Of a stretch of DNA of 33,908 nt, positions 1-6,626 are shown in pieces (within the stretch, counting starts at the first letter, position 1; each line of letters opens with the position of its first letter). Origin of the DNA: Scatacola_A faecigallinarum (lineage in GTDB: Bacteria > Pseudomonadota > Alphaproteobacteria > RF32 > CAG-239); the NCBI GenBank assembly GCA_018713605.1, contig DVOM01000021.1:1-33908 (forward strand). The letters run 5' to 3'. Below the pieces are notes generated by a model, which saw only the letters and a program-made list of their open reading frames with translations, was not told the origin of the DNA and searched no databases. Both the position numbers and the translations under genes were made by a program.

Positions 1-2
1 GC

Positions 3-1310
3 TGTGAAGAATATTACGCTTCCCCCTGCTCTTCGGTCTGCAAGAAAGCCTATGCCGACAACTGCCGCAACCGCACGGCCGTATCGACGCCTTACGGCTG
101 CGCCGAATACTGGTCCGATTGTTCAAGCAAGTGCAAAACCAAATACAACGACAACTGCCGGAACCGGTCTGCGGTTATTTCCTCCTGTCCGGCAAACGCG
201 ACCTGTTCTTACTTCTCCGACTGCTCCTCAAAAATTCAGAGCTGGTCCTGCAAATCAGGGTATACTCAGGAAGGCAGCAGCTGCATTGCCGACAATCCCT
301 GCCCCGGATACGAACAGAAAAGCAGTTGCCCAAACAAATATTACAACAAGGAAGTCTGCTCCAAAGACAGCAGCTATATCAAATGCACTCCGACCTGCGG
401 CTCGCGCATTGTCGATGACAATCCGTCCTATAAGATTGACGAAGGAAACTCCGGCGGCGTGGTTGTAGTTACCAAGAGCGGCTCTTATCTCCCATACGGC
501 AATACAATTTATTCAAACGTCAATTTTCCGCAGTATTCCGAATGCGCAGCCCTGTCAAAGCCGACCATAACCCTGACGGCAAGCAACGGCTATGCTGCTT
601 CCATCAGTACCAACCGGATTGAGAACATTGACTTTATCGTCAACTTCAAAGCATGGACGCAGCCCGATTACTGTTCGGCAGCCTCACAATACAGATATTC
701 TTCATTCTGTACCAGCAGCTGTTCCTCTTACGACTGTTATTGCCGCAGCAGCTGTATGTCCAATTCCAGCTGCCGGGACTACAGCATTGAGTGCATGAAT
801 TACTACGACGCCATGGTCAACGGCAGCAGCCATATGGACCTGTGCGAAGTCGCCAACAACTACGACAGCTACTGCACCAATACAAATTCGCCGTCAGTGG
901 GCGTAAAATTGGATCCGAACAAACAGATACGCACCGAAACCTATACTAACAACGGTAAGAGCAGCACCAGATACTACTATGAAGGCACGCTCAAAAACGT
1001 CAACATTACCGTTAACGGCAGCCCGCAGATTGCCGCCCAAATCGGCGGCGGCGCCCATTATGACAAAACCATCAAGTTTGAGGGCACCAACAGCATCAGC
1101 GGCGGCAGCAAACACAGCGTTTGGGCCCGCGGACACAACACTTACGCCTACGGTATCGTCCGCGGCGTGCTGCAGGTTAACTCCGGCGCCAAGCTGACCT
1201 TGAACAAACCGGCCTGCATATATACACAATGGAACGGTTCGATTGTCAAATCAGGTACGGTTTCGGGGACGGTAACCACCAACTGCAGCACCTATCCGCT
1301 GAAGTGGTAG
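3..1310 (+). CDS. Cysteine-rich modular surface-type protein, 5' partial
   Basis: The frame is open from the first complete codon (base 3) to TAG at 1308-1310, giving about 435 visible residues with the start lying upstream of the window. The first ~140 residues are Cys-rich modules of the form C-x(n)-CSxxC-x(7)-DNC (for example CSSVCKKAYADNC, then CSSKCKTKYNDNC), followed by CPANATCSYFSDC. The remaining ~290 residues are Ser/Thr/Asn/Gly-rich with a second Cys cluster (SSCSSYDCYCRSSC) and alternating polar/hydrophobic stretches typical of beta-rich extracellular proteins. I recognise no enzyme motif. The many paired cysteines imply disulphides and hence export, and a surface or adhesin-like role is inference. 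The same modules occur in the minus-strand gene at the right edge. A strong hairpin follows the stop. Confidence 0.75.
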   Translation, partial: CEEYYASPCSSVCKKAYADNCRNRTAVSTPYGCAEYWSDCSSKCKTKYNDNCRNRSAVISSCPANATCSYFSDCSSKIQSWSCKSGYTQEGSSCIADNPCPGYEQKSSCPNKYYNKEVCSKDSSYIKCTPTCGSRIVDDNPSYKIDEGNSGGVVVVTKSGSYLPYGNTIYSNVNFPQYSECAALSKPTITLTASNGYAASISTNRIENIDFIVNFKAWTQPDYCSAASQYRYSSFCTSSCSSYDCYCRSSCMSNSSCRDYSIECMNYYDAMVNGSSHMDLCEVANNYDSYCTNTNSPSVGVKLDPNKQIRTETYTNNGKSSTRYYYEGTLKNVNITVNGSPQIAAQIGGGAHYDKTIKFEGTNSISGGSKHSVWARGHNTYAYGIVRGVLQVNSGAKLTLNKPACIYTQWNGSIVKSGTVSGTVTTNCSTYPLKW

Positions 1311-1325
1311 CATCGAAAAACGACA

Positions 1326-1358
1326 AAAAAATCCCCGGCAGACAACCGGGGATTTTTT
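1326..1358. terminator. Bidirectional intrinsic terminator
   Basis: There is a perfect 13-bp stem (1326-1338 with 1346-1358) with a 7-base loop. Its arms are CCCCGG/CCGGGG flanked by A6 and T6. It sits between the convergent Cys-rich gene and lipoprotein gene and can serve both strands. Confidence 0.9.
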
Positions 1359-1363
1359 CAAAA

Positions 1364-1729
1364 TTAATTGACCGTCTGGTCGACCTCATAAACGACACCG
1401 TCCGGCGAAACGGCTTCGGTCACGGTTTCGTTGACAACCGTGCCGTTTCCCTGTGCCGGAGTTGCCTGGCTGCCGCCGGACATATTATCCGGCGTGCTGA
1501 CCGCGGCGTTGCCGTTCATATTGCCGCCGGCCGGCGCCGCATTTGCCGGAACCGCATTGCCGGAGGCGGCGGGCGTTACGACTTCATAGCCTTCTTCGAC
1601 AATCAGCATATTGGACGAATCGGCATTGCCGACATCGGCCGAAACCTGCGACTGGGCATTGGCGTCGCGGGAATCGCAGCCCATCAGAGCCAGAGCCGAA
1701 ACACCTAACATAGCTAAAGTTTTTTTCAT
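1364..1729 (-). CDS. Small putative lipoprotein
   Basis: The 121-residue protein starts at an ATG preceded by a strong ribosome site (AAGGGGAAATCAG). Residues 1-18 form a lipoprotein signal: MKK, a hydrophobic stretch, and a lipobox ending in LMGC, so Cys18 is probably lipidated. The mature part is rich in Ala, Asn, Gly, Ser and Thr with no predicted catalytic motif. It ends in a short acidic segment (SPDGVVYEVDQTV). No family is recognised. It is monocistronic, with its own promoter and a shared terminator. Confidence 0.75.
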   Translation of the reverse strand: MKKTLAMLGVSALALMGCDSRDANAQSQVSADVGNADSSNMLIVEEGYEVVTPAASGNAVPANAAPAGGNMNGNAAVSTPDNMSGGSQATPAQGNGTVVNETVTEAVSPDGVVYEVDQTVN

Positions 1730-1773
1730 CTGATTTCCCCTTATTGTTTGAATTTACGACGTTCCTCACTTTT

Positions 1774-1801
1774 TATATAAGCACTGATGCTTTTTATTCA
1801 A
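1774..1801 (-). promoter_or_regulatory. Sigma-70-type promoter for the lipoprotein gene
   Basis: On the minus strand TTGAAT (1801-1796) is separated by 16 bp from TATATA (1779-1774), about 45 bp upstream of the lipoprotein start. Called from consensus likeness only. Confidence 0.5.
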
Positions 1802-1905
1802 TACGCCGCGGATTTTGCAAAACGATTTAATTCCAAAGCTTTAATTTCCGCAGGGAAAGCACTATATCGAAAGCCTTATTTTTGGTGTTGACGAAAGGAT
1901 TGGAT

Positions 1906-2673
1906 ATGTTAAAATTGTTGGGTTTGATAAAGAAAAATTTTGGAGAAGACGAAGTGACCCTGGCTGATAAAACAATCATTTGGGATTTGGACAATACATT
2001 ATACCGGATTACCCCGGAATTTGCCGACATGCTGGACGAGGCAACCGCCATTGCCGCCATTGAGGATTTGGGCGTACCTCTCAACTTTGAGGAAGCCAAA
2101 GCCAAGGTCAAGGAATCTTACATGACATACCGCGACGGCGGCGAAATTTTCGTACAGCAGTACGGCATTGATCCTGAAGCAATGTTTCAGGCCTATCATA
2201 AGCGCAAGCCGATTGCGCCGATTGTTCCATACGAGAACCTGCTCGAAAAGCTGGAAAGCCTGCCTAACGAACAATACATTTTCTCAACCAGCACGCATGA
2301 AGTCTGCGAAAAAATTTTGAAACATATCGGACTCTATGATTTTTTCAAAGGCCGTTTTTATTCGGTAGAAGACTTCGGCACCGTCAAAAAGAACGAAAGT
2401 TCGGACGTTTATGCCAAGCTTTGCCGCCGCATTAACGCCGATCCGAAAAACTGCATTTTTGTTGACGACAGTTATTCCAATCTGGAATTTGCCAAAGAAC
2501 TGGGTATGACCACGGTCAGAATCTTCTATAATGAAAATTCGGCCAAGGATAAGACTTATATCGATGCCGCTTACAAAGGCATCAACAGTTTTCTGGACGA
2601 ATATCTGCGGCAGGTTCCGGTCAACAGCAATTCCGCGCTTAAGGCTGCCGGTTCTGCGGCCGGCGCCCGTTAA
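1906..2673 (+). CDS. HAD-superfamily hydrolase, pyrimidine 5'-nucleotidase type
   Basis: The 255-residue protein carries the HAD motifs in order: motif I DLDNTLYR (the two Asp are nucleophile and acid/base), motif II STS, a motif III Lys in VKKNES, and motif IV IFVDDSYSNLEFAK. The DLDNTLY signature and an inserted helical cap match the pyrimidine 5'-nucleotidase (Pyr-5-nucltdase) branch, which dephosphorylates nucleoside monophosphates in the cytoplasm. The exact substrate is not visible. I chose the ATG at 1906 because GAAAGGA precedes it. An in-frame TTG at 1882 has no better site. The Ala/Gly-rich C-terminus overlaps the convergent gene's stop by 35 bp. Confidence 0.85.
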   Translation: MLKLLGLIKKNFGEDEVTLADKTIIWDLDNTLYRITPEFADMLDEATAIAAIEDLGVPLNFEEAKAKVKESYMTYRDGGEIFVQQYGIDPEAMFQAYHKRKPIAPIVPYENLLEKLESLPNEQYIFSTSTHEVCEKILKHIGLYDFFKGRFYSVEDFGTVKKNESSDVYAKLCRRINADPKNCIFVDDSYSNLEFAKELGMTTVRIFYNENSAKDKTYIDAAYKGINSFLDEYLRQVPVNSNSALKAAGSAAGAR

Positions 2674-3352
2674 ACCGGCGACAGAGGTCGCTTTCCATCT
2701 GATAATTGGTCTGATTGTCGAGCTTGCTTTGCTCTTGCATGAGTTCGCTCTTGAAGTGGCGTATCAGCGGTTCGATTTCAGCAATATACATTTCGGTCAG
2801 CGTATTGGTCGCTTCGTCAATTTTTGACGGCGAATCTATCCGATAAGGTTTAATATCGCGGGCAATTTTCTGCACGGAACGGCGCAAAGAAGGAATAAAA
2901 TATTCAAGCGCGGCAGTGTTTATCTGATGATGCGTCTGTTCATGACGGACAACGACATTGTATTCACAGGAACCGGGCTGCAGCTGATTGGAAATAAAAA
3001 TGGTCGGATCCTGATAGCCGATAAAAACGTTTAAGCTGGTCGGCACAACACAAATGTCCGTATCGTTGACAACCCGGCTGATGGTATTCAGCGAAACCTC
3101 CCAATTGACGCCGACAACCGCCAGACCGGAAGCAAAAAGCCCCTGCTCAACAATGCCGTATTGCTGACCAAGCCTCGTCAGTCCCTGCTGATTGTACCCG
3201 AAATCATATTTCAGTTTTCCGTAAGAAGTGGTAAATTCGATTTCCGGTTCAGCCTTCAGCGTTGCACAGACATCGGTTTCCGCGGCAACAGAAACAAAAT
3301 TGCCGAGCCCCAGAAAAATGCAAAAAGTTAATATAAAAAAAAGTTTTTTCAT
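2639..3352 (-). CDS. Secreted protein with HExxH motif, putative metalloprotease
   Basis: The ~237-residue protein starts with a signal peptide (MKKLFFILTFCIFLGLG, cleavage probably after VAA). The motif RHEQTHHQIN contains HExxH (His137, Glu138, His141 from the chosen start), the zinc-binding and catalytic signature of gluzincin/zincin peptidases, followed by a long helical region with acidic residues (EATNTLTEMYIAEIE) that could supply a third ligand. Several cysteines suggest periplasmic disulphides. It resembles uncharacterised periplasmic DUF922-like proteins, but I cannot confirm the family. A second ATG at 3364 would add four residues. Neither start has a clear ribosome site. Confidence 0.65.
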   Translation of the reverse strand: MKKLFFILTFCIFLGLGNFVSVAAETDVCATLKAEPEIEFTTSYGKLKYDFGYNQQGLTRLGQQYGIVEQGLFASGLAVVGVNWEVSLNTISRVVNDTDICVVPTSLNVFIGYQDPTIFISNQLQPGSCEYNVVVRHEQTHHQINTAALEYFIPSLRRSVQKIARDIKPYRIDSPSKIDEATNTLTEMYIAEIEPLIRHFKSELMQEQSKLDNQTNYQMESDLCRRFNGRRPQNRQP

Positions 3353-3395
3353 GTAATATAGCATACATAAGATTTCTTAACATAGAGTTGAGATT

Positions 3396-3971
3396 ATGCA
3401 AAAATCGTTTTTGTTTTCGTTTCTGAGCGCCGCAATCCTCTTCAGCACCCTTGCAGGCGCCGAATCTCCGGGGCGTTATGTACGCAAACAGCTGAAGCCG
3501 AATTTTTTTATTCCGCCCCAAGAGCTTGACCATACGGAAAAGCTGCCGGAGTTCAACTATTATCCCGGCGAAGAAGAGAAGAAGGCCAGGCAGCCCCAAC
3601 AGAACGCCTCCGAGCAGGTTATCAAAATAATTAAAGCGCCGCAGGAAATTCCTGCCGCGACAGAGGTTCGGCAGACAGCAGACGCACCGGCAGTCTTACC
3701 GCTGCCGGAAAACGTGCCTGACATATCCTCAGATACAGCGGAAATCAAAAGCCAATATATCGAATACAATAAGGACGAACTGGCGCAAATTCCCGAGTAC
3801 AAGCAGAAATACGCCGATTATATCAACGACCTGAAGGTTATTGCCGAAACGGGGCAAGTGCCGGAAAATCCCCGCGTCGTTTTTGACCTGACCAAAATGA
3901 GCACTAACGAACGTCTGGTCGTTACTGACAAATTCGGTCTGAAACCGGTTGAACAGACAACTGCGCAATAA
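3396..3971 (+). CDS. Exported protein of unknown function
   Basis: The 191-residue protein has a clear signal peptide (about residues 1-22, MQKSFLFSFLSAAILF, ending AGA). The mature part is polar, Pro/Glu/Gln-rich and probably partly disordered (residues 60-110). The C-terminal ~70 residues are charged and more regular (KDELAQIPEYKQKYADYIND, then VVFDLTKMSTNERLVV). I recognise no family. It is divergent from the HExxH gene, with 43 bp between starts, and lies 9 bp upstream of the acetyltransferase gene, so the two are probably co-transcribed. Confidence 0.65.
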   Translation: MQKSFLFSFLSAAILFSTLAGAESPGRYVRKQLKPNFFIPPQELDHTEKLPEFNYYPGEEEKKARQPQQNASEQVIKIIKAPQEIPAATEVRQTADAPAVLPLPENVPDISSDTAEIKSQYIEYNKDELAQIPEYKQKYADYINDLKVIAETGQVPENPRVVFDLTKMSTNERLVVTDKFGLKPVEQTTAQ

Positions 3972-3980
3972 GGAAAAAAT

Positions 3981-4532
3981 ATGGAGAAACCACTTAAAAT
4001 CATTTCGGAAATCAAAACGCCGCGACTGACGGCACGCCCGGCCGCAACCGCAATGGCTGACGGGCTTTTCCATGCCATTGACATATCACGTGAGAGACTG
4101 CGCGAGTTTCTCTTTTGGGTTGACAATGTACAAAAAGTTGAAGACGAACGCAAAACACTGACTGATTTTGCCGAAGGATGGGAAAAAGGCGAAATCTTCG
4201 CATATGTTCTGTATAATACAGATGAAAAAATCGTCGGTACCATTGACGTTCACAACATTTCATACGGCAATCATTTTGCCGAGCTTGGCTATTGGCTGAA
4301 AGACGGCGAAACCGGCAAAGGCTACATTTCGGAAATTCTTCCGCATATCGAAAAAACATTTTTCTCGGCCGGGTTACATCGTTTGGTCATTGAATGCGAG
4401 ACCGACAATATTGCATCGGCAGCGGTTGCCGAACGCAACGGCTATGTTTTTGAAGGCATTGCCGCAGGAAAGGTTTTCGGTTACGGCAAATATCGCGACT
4501 GTAAGGTTTATGCAAAAGTCTTACCGGACTAA
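3981..4532 (+). CDS. GNAT-family N-acetyltransferase, RimJ/RimL type
   Basis: The 183-residue protein matches the Acetyltransf_3 layout: an N-terminal TPRLTARPA strand, the central strand FAELGYWL, the acetyl-CoA loop DGETGKGY (a relaxed form of the Q/RxxGxG/A loop), and the C-terminal ERNGYVFEG motif typical of RimJ/RimL and SpeG-like enzymes. These transfer acetyl groups to protein N-termini or small amines, and the substrate cannot be told from sequence. Start ATG is supported by AAGGA 7 bases upstream. It lies directly downstream of an exported protein gene. Confidence 0.85.
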   Translation: MEKPLKIISEIKTPRLTARPAATAMADGLFHAIDISRERLREFLFWVDNVQKVEDERKTLTDFAEGWEKGEIFAYVLYNTDEKIVGTIDVHNISYGNHFAELGYWLKDGETGKGYISEILPHIEKTFFSAGLHRLVIECETDNIASAAVAERNGYVFEGIAAGKVFGYGKYRDCKVYAKVLPD

Positions 4533-4596
4533 AATTCTACAAAAAAAATCATACACCCATTAATGGTTGACATATAAAAATACAGAACACCTAAGG

Positions 4597-4625
4597 TTGA
4601 CATTTTTTATAAATAAGTTTAAGCT
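4597..4625 (+). promoter_or_regulatory. Promoter of the structured RNA
   Basis: TTGACA (4597-4602), a 17-bp spacer and TAAGCT (4620-4625) predict a start at about 4632, right at the base of the first RNA stem. A second copy of GGTTGACAT lies exactly 30 bp upstream (TTGACA at 4567-4572) and lacks a good -10. Confidence 0.55.
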
Positions 4626-4632
4626 TATTTTC

Positions 4633-4788
4633 AAGGCGTTTGTTTGAACCTTTTCGGTGTAATCCCCCCGAAAGTCAAGGTTCGGCAACAAACGCCCGCA
4701 GGCTCCGTTTAACGTCTGAATTGTTTAATACAGTTTACGGCAAGGTCATACATACACACTAACAACCTTTCGGAGCCTGTCCTTTTTA
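4633..4788 (+). ncRNA. Putative structured small RNA, family unknown
   Basis: There is no supported ORF on either strand here. Domain 1 is a long hairpin: a 10-bp stem (4635-4644 with 4687-4696), a 1x3 internal loop, a 7-bp stem (4646-4652 with 4677-4683), a 4-base bulge, then a 5-bp stem (4653-4657 with 4668-4672) closing a C-rich loop with AATCCCC. Domain 2 is closed by a perfect 9-bp stem (4699-4707 with 4771-4779) with an inner 5-bp stem (4742-4746 with 4765-4769), then CCTTTTT at 4781-4787, which looks like an intrinsic terminator. A promoter ends just before domain 1. It lacks the SRP RNA and tmRNA signatures. The C-rich loop could pair with ribosome-binding sites, as known for several alphaproteobacterial sRNAs, but that is inference. 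Confidence 0.6.
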
Positions 4789-4802
4789 TTTCAGAAAATG
4801 CA

Positions 4803-4830
4803 ACAAAGCCTCCCATTCGGGAGGCTTTGT
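4803..4830. terminator. Hairpin, probable back-up terminator
   Basis: A perfect 12-bp stem (4803-4814 with 4819-4830, core GCCTCCC/GGGAGGC) carries an ATTC loop. The trailing T-run is poor (TTATTTA), so it may be a back-up terminator of the plus-strand RNA. Confidence 0.6.
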
Positions 4831-4852
4831 TATTTATCCATAAACGCTCAAC

Positions 4853-4880
4853 AAAAAACCCCTCGGTTGAGGGGCTTTTT
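4853..4880 (-). terminator. Intrinsic terminator of trcR
   Basis: The stem CCCCTC/GAGGGG (4859-4864 with 4869-4874) has a 4-base loop and is flanked by A6 and T5 runs. It lies 9 bp past the trcR stop. On the minus strand the T-run is TTTTTTG. Confidence 0.85.
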
Positions 4881-4888
4881 GCTGATAA

Positions 4889-5608
4889 TCAGGCCGCTTT
4901 GGTCTTCTTGGCGGTTTTGGCCTTTTTGGCAGGTGCCTTTTTTTCTTTTACGGCCTTTTCCTTTTTGGGAGCCGCTTTCTTTTCTTTCTTGGAAGAAGAC
5001 TTCTTTTCAGCCTTGGCTTTTTCTTCTTTAGCCTTGGGTTCTTTTACCTTTTTTTCCTTGACCTTGACCGTTTTTTCCTTTTTAGCGGCACGAGCCTTGG
5101 AAATACTGATGGCATTGTCCAAATCCTTTTCCGTGCAAAGGCCGACGGCTACCGGATTTTTAGCGCGGATATTGGCCATATCCTTATGCGTGCCGGTGCG
5201 GATCGCTTCAATCGTCGGCTTGGTGGTTCCGACCAGTTTGCAAATCTGCGAATCGATGATTTCCGGACAGTTTTTCAAAATCCACAGAACGGCGCTGGGT
5301 TTATCGCTGCGCTGTGAAGGCGAAAGCATCTTCTTGGCTTTGGCGTTTTTGGCCTTGACGTTGCGCTCCAATTCGTTCGCCTGAAGGGAGGCTCTGCGGT
5401 CAGCTTCGCACCTGCTGATTTCTTCGGCGGTCAACTGGCCGTTTTCAACCGGACTTACGCCCAAAATATTGAAAGCCACGTCGCCGTCGGCAATAGCCTG
5501 AATTTCAAGTTCGTGTAGTTCACAGAATTCGGCAATCTGACGAAACGTCAGGGTCGTATTCTCAACCAGCCATACAGCAGTAGCTCTGGGCATTAAAGGG
5601 GCTGTCAT
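4889..5608 (-). CDS. trcR: TrcR / DUF1013-family cell-cycle regulator with lysine-rich tail
   Basis: The N-terminus (LMPRATAVWLVENTTLTF, then QIAEFCELHELEIQAIADG) is the hallmark of the alphaproteobacterial DUF1013 family, annotated as cell cycle transcriptional regulator TrcR. Residues ~10-45 look like a helix-turn-helix region. A second conserved block (AVLWILKNCPEI, then ICKLVGTTKPTIEAIR, ~105-140) looks like another HTH. Residues 171-239 are an almost pure Lys/Ala/Glu tail with histone-H1-like repeats (KKEKAVKEKKAPAKKAK), probably a non-specific DNA- or RNA-binding extension. Start ATG has AAGAAAGGA upstream. It is flanked by terminators on both sides, so it is probably monocistronic. Confidence 0.85.
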   Translation of the reverse strand: MTAPLMPRATAVWLVENTTLTFRQIAEFCELHELEIQAIADGDVAFNILGVSPVENGQLTAEEISRCEADRRASLQANELERNVKAKNAKAKKMLSPSQRSDKPSAVLWILKNCPEIIDSQICKLVGTTKPTIEAIRTGTHKDMANIRAKNPVAVGLCTEKDLDNAISISKARAAKKEKTVKVKEKKVKEPKAKEEKAKAEKKSSSKKEKKAAPKKEKAVKEKKAPAKKAKTAKKTKAA

Positions 5609-5645
5609 TTCAATATCCTTTCTTAAATTCTATTCTTATCTAAAA

Positions 5646-5679
5646 AAACATTCTCTATTCCAGAGAATAGAGAATGTTT
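5646..5679 (-). terminator. Intrinsic terminator after the PPC-like gene
   Basis: A perfect 15-bp stem (5646-5660 with 5665-5679) has a 4-base loop. On the minus strand it is followed by more Ts. It lies 36 bp after the stop of the 278-residue gene and 37 bp before the trcR start. Confidence 0.85.
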
Positions 5680-5714
5680 GCCGATTATACAAGATTTTTT
5701 TTGCTAAATTAAAT

Positions 5715-6551
5715 TTATTTTCTGCTGTTCAGGATGTTGGCCATATTCAGATAGCCGACCTGAAGCATTTGGGCCGTCGCTTCGTATTTCGAGGCCTGAA
5801 TCTGCAGCGCATTGACGCTGGAGAGACTGCCGCTGGCGCTGGTCTGAGTCAGCGGGATCTTAGTTTCGGTCTTGTTTTTCGAATCGTCAGACAGACCTTC
5901 TTTCGAAACATAGTCATGCTTATATTTTTCACCTTGCTGAATTTGCAGGACATAGGCCAGCTCTTCATTTTTGCTGACCGTGTCATCACGGGTAATTTTG
6001 ATATAAAGCATGGTGTCTTTTTTGGCTTTATATTCGCCGCTGAACATGGCATCGATGTTATCGCGGGTTTCGGTGCCCTTCTCGGCCGAACTGTCGCCGA
6101 TGAGCGTTTCCTTGCCGTTTTTGTTGATGGTATAAACCTCGACCTTGAGACCGGGAGCCAACTCGGCCATCCAATCCTTGTTCTGCTCGGCAAGCGCCTT
6201 TTCCTCCTGCTCCTTGGCCCAGCCTTCCGGATCGGTAATTTTTTTCAGTTCGTCAAGTTTCTGCTCATAGGCGGACAGGTCCAGAACTTTCTCGTTGCTG
6301 CTGTCGCCGCCCTTTATCGACAAGGAAACAGTGCCGTTTGACTGCAACTGAATCTTATACATGTCGGAACTGTCATAATACTCGGAAAGTTTGCCGACAA
6401 CGCTGACACGGGCATAATTCAGGCGCGTGTAACCGAGGTCACGGGCATTGGCAAAGCTCTCGTCAACGTTGTTTACGTCCGTTACGGTCTTTTCCCAATA
6501 GCCAAGACTGCTGTTGTCTGCCGGTATCGTCGTGCTTACTGTCGTCGCCAT
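5715..6551 (-). CDS. Unrecognised protein with PPC-like domain, no signal peptide
   Basis: The 278-residue protein starts at an ATG with an excellent ribosome site (AAAGGAG). Residues ~28-85 (SFANARDLG, VVGKLSEYYDSSDMYKIQL, SNGTVSLSIKG) resemble the bacterial pre-peptidase C-terminal (PPC) beta-sandwich. The middle is charged and contains ITRDDTVSKNEELAYVLQI, consistent with the end of such a sandwich. The C-terminal ~30 residues (SVNALQIQASKYEATAQM onward) form an amphipathic helix reminiscent of the terminal helices of axial flagellar proteins. There is no Sec signal, no cysteine, and a disordered Ser/Thr-rich N-terminus. Export through a type I or flagellar type III route is conceivable but unproven. 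Confidence 0.6.
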   Translation of the reverse strand: MATTVSTTIPADNSSLGYWEKTVTDVNNVDESFANARDLGYTRLNYARVSVVGKLSEYYDSSDMYKIQLQSNGTVSLSIKGGDSSNEKVLDLSAYEQKLDELKKITDPEGWAKEQEEKALAEQNKDWMAELAPGLKVEVYTINKNGKETLIGDSSAEKGTETRDNIDAMFSGEYKAKKDTMLYIKITRDDTVSKNEELAYVLQIQQGEKYKHDYVSKEGLSDDSKNKTETKIPLTQTSASGSLSSVNALQIQASKYEATAQMLQVGYLNMANILNSRK

Positions 6552-6626
6552 CGCATACTCCTTTAAACCTACATTATATATTTTATCATAAAAAATTTTT
6601 TATCACAATATATTTAATCAGTCGGT

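Noticed and set aside
4..468. ORF of 154 codons at the left edge in frame 1
   Set aside because: The frame starting at base 3 is open throughout, is Cys-rich and matches the right-edge protein, so frame 1 is a shadow.
1229..1708. Plus-strand ORF of 159 codons after the Cys-rich gene
   Set aside because: It crosses the terminator at 1326-1358 and is antisense to the lipoprotein gene, which has a clear lipobox and ribosome site.
4677..4690. GGTTCG resembling a tRNA T-arm
   Set aside because: There is no acceptor stem, anticodon arm or CCA at the right distance. The bases are explained by the hairpin of the structured RNA.
5684..5689. TATAAT on the minus strand before trcR
   Set aside because: No -35 match lies 16-18 bp upstream, and a start here would immediately run into the terminator hairpin at 5646-5679.
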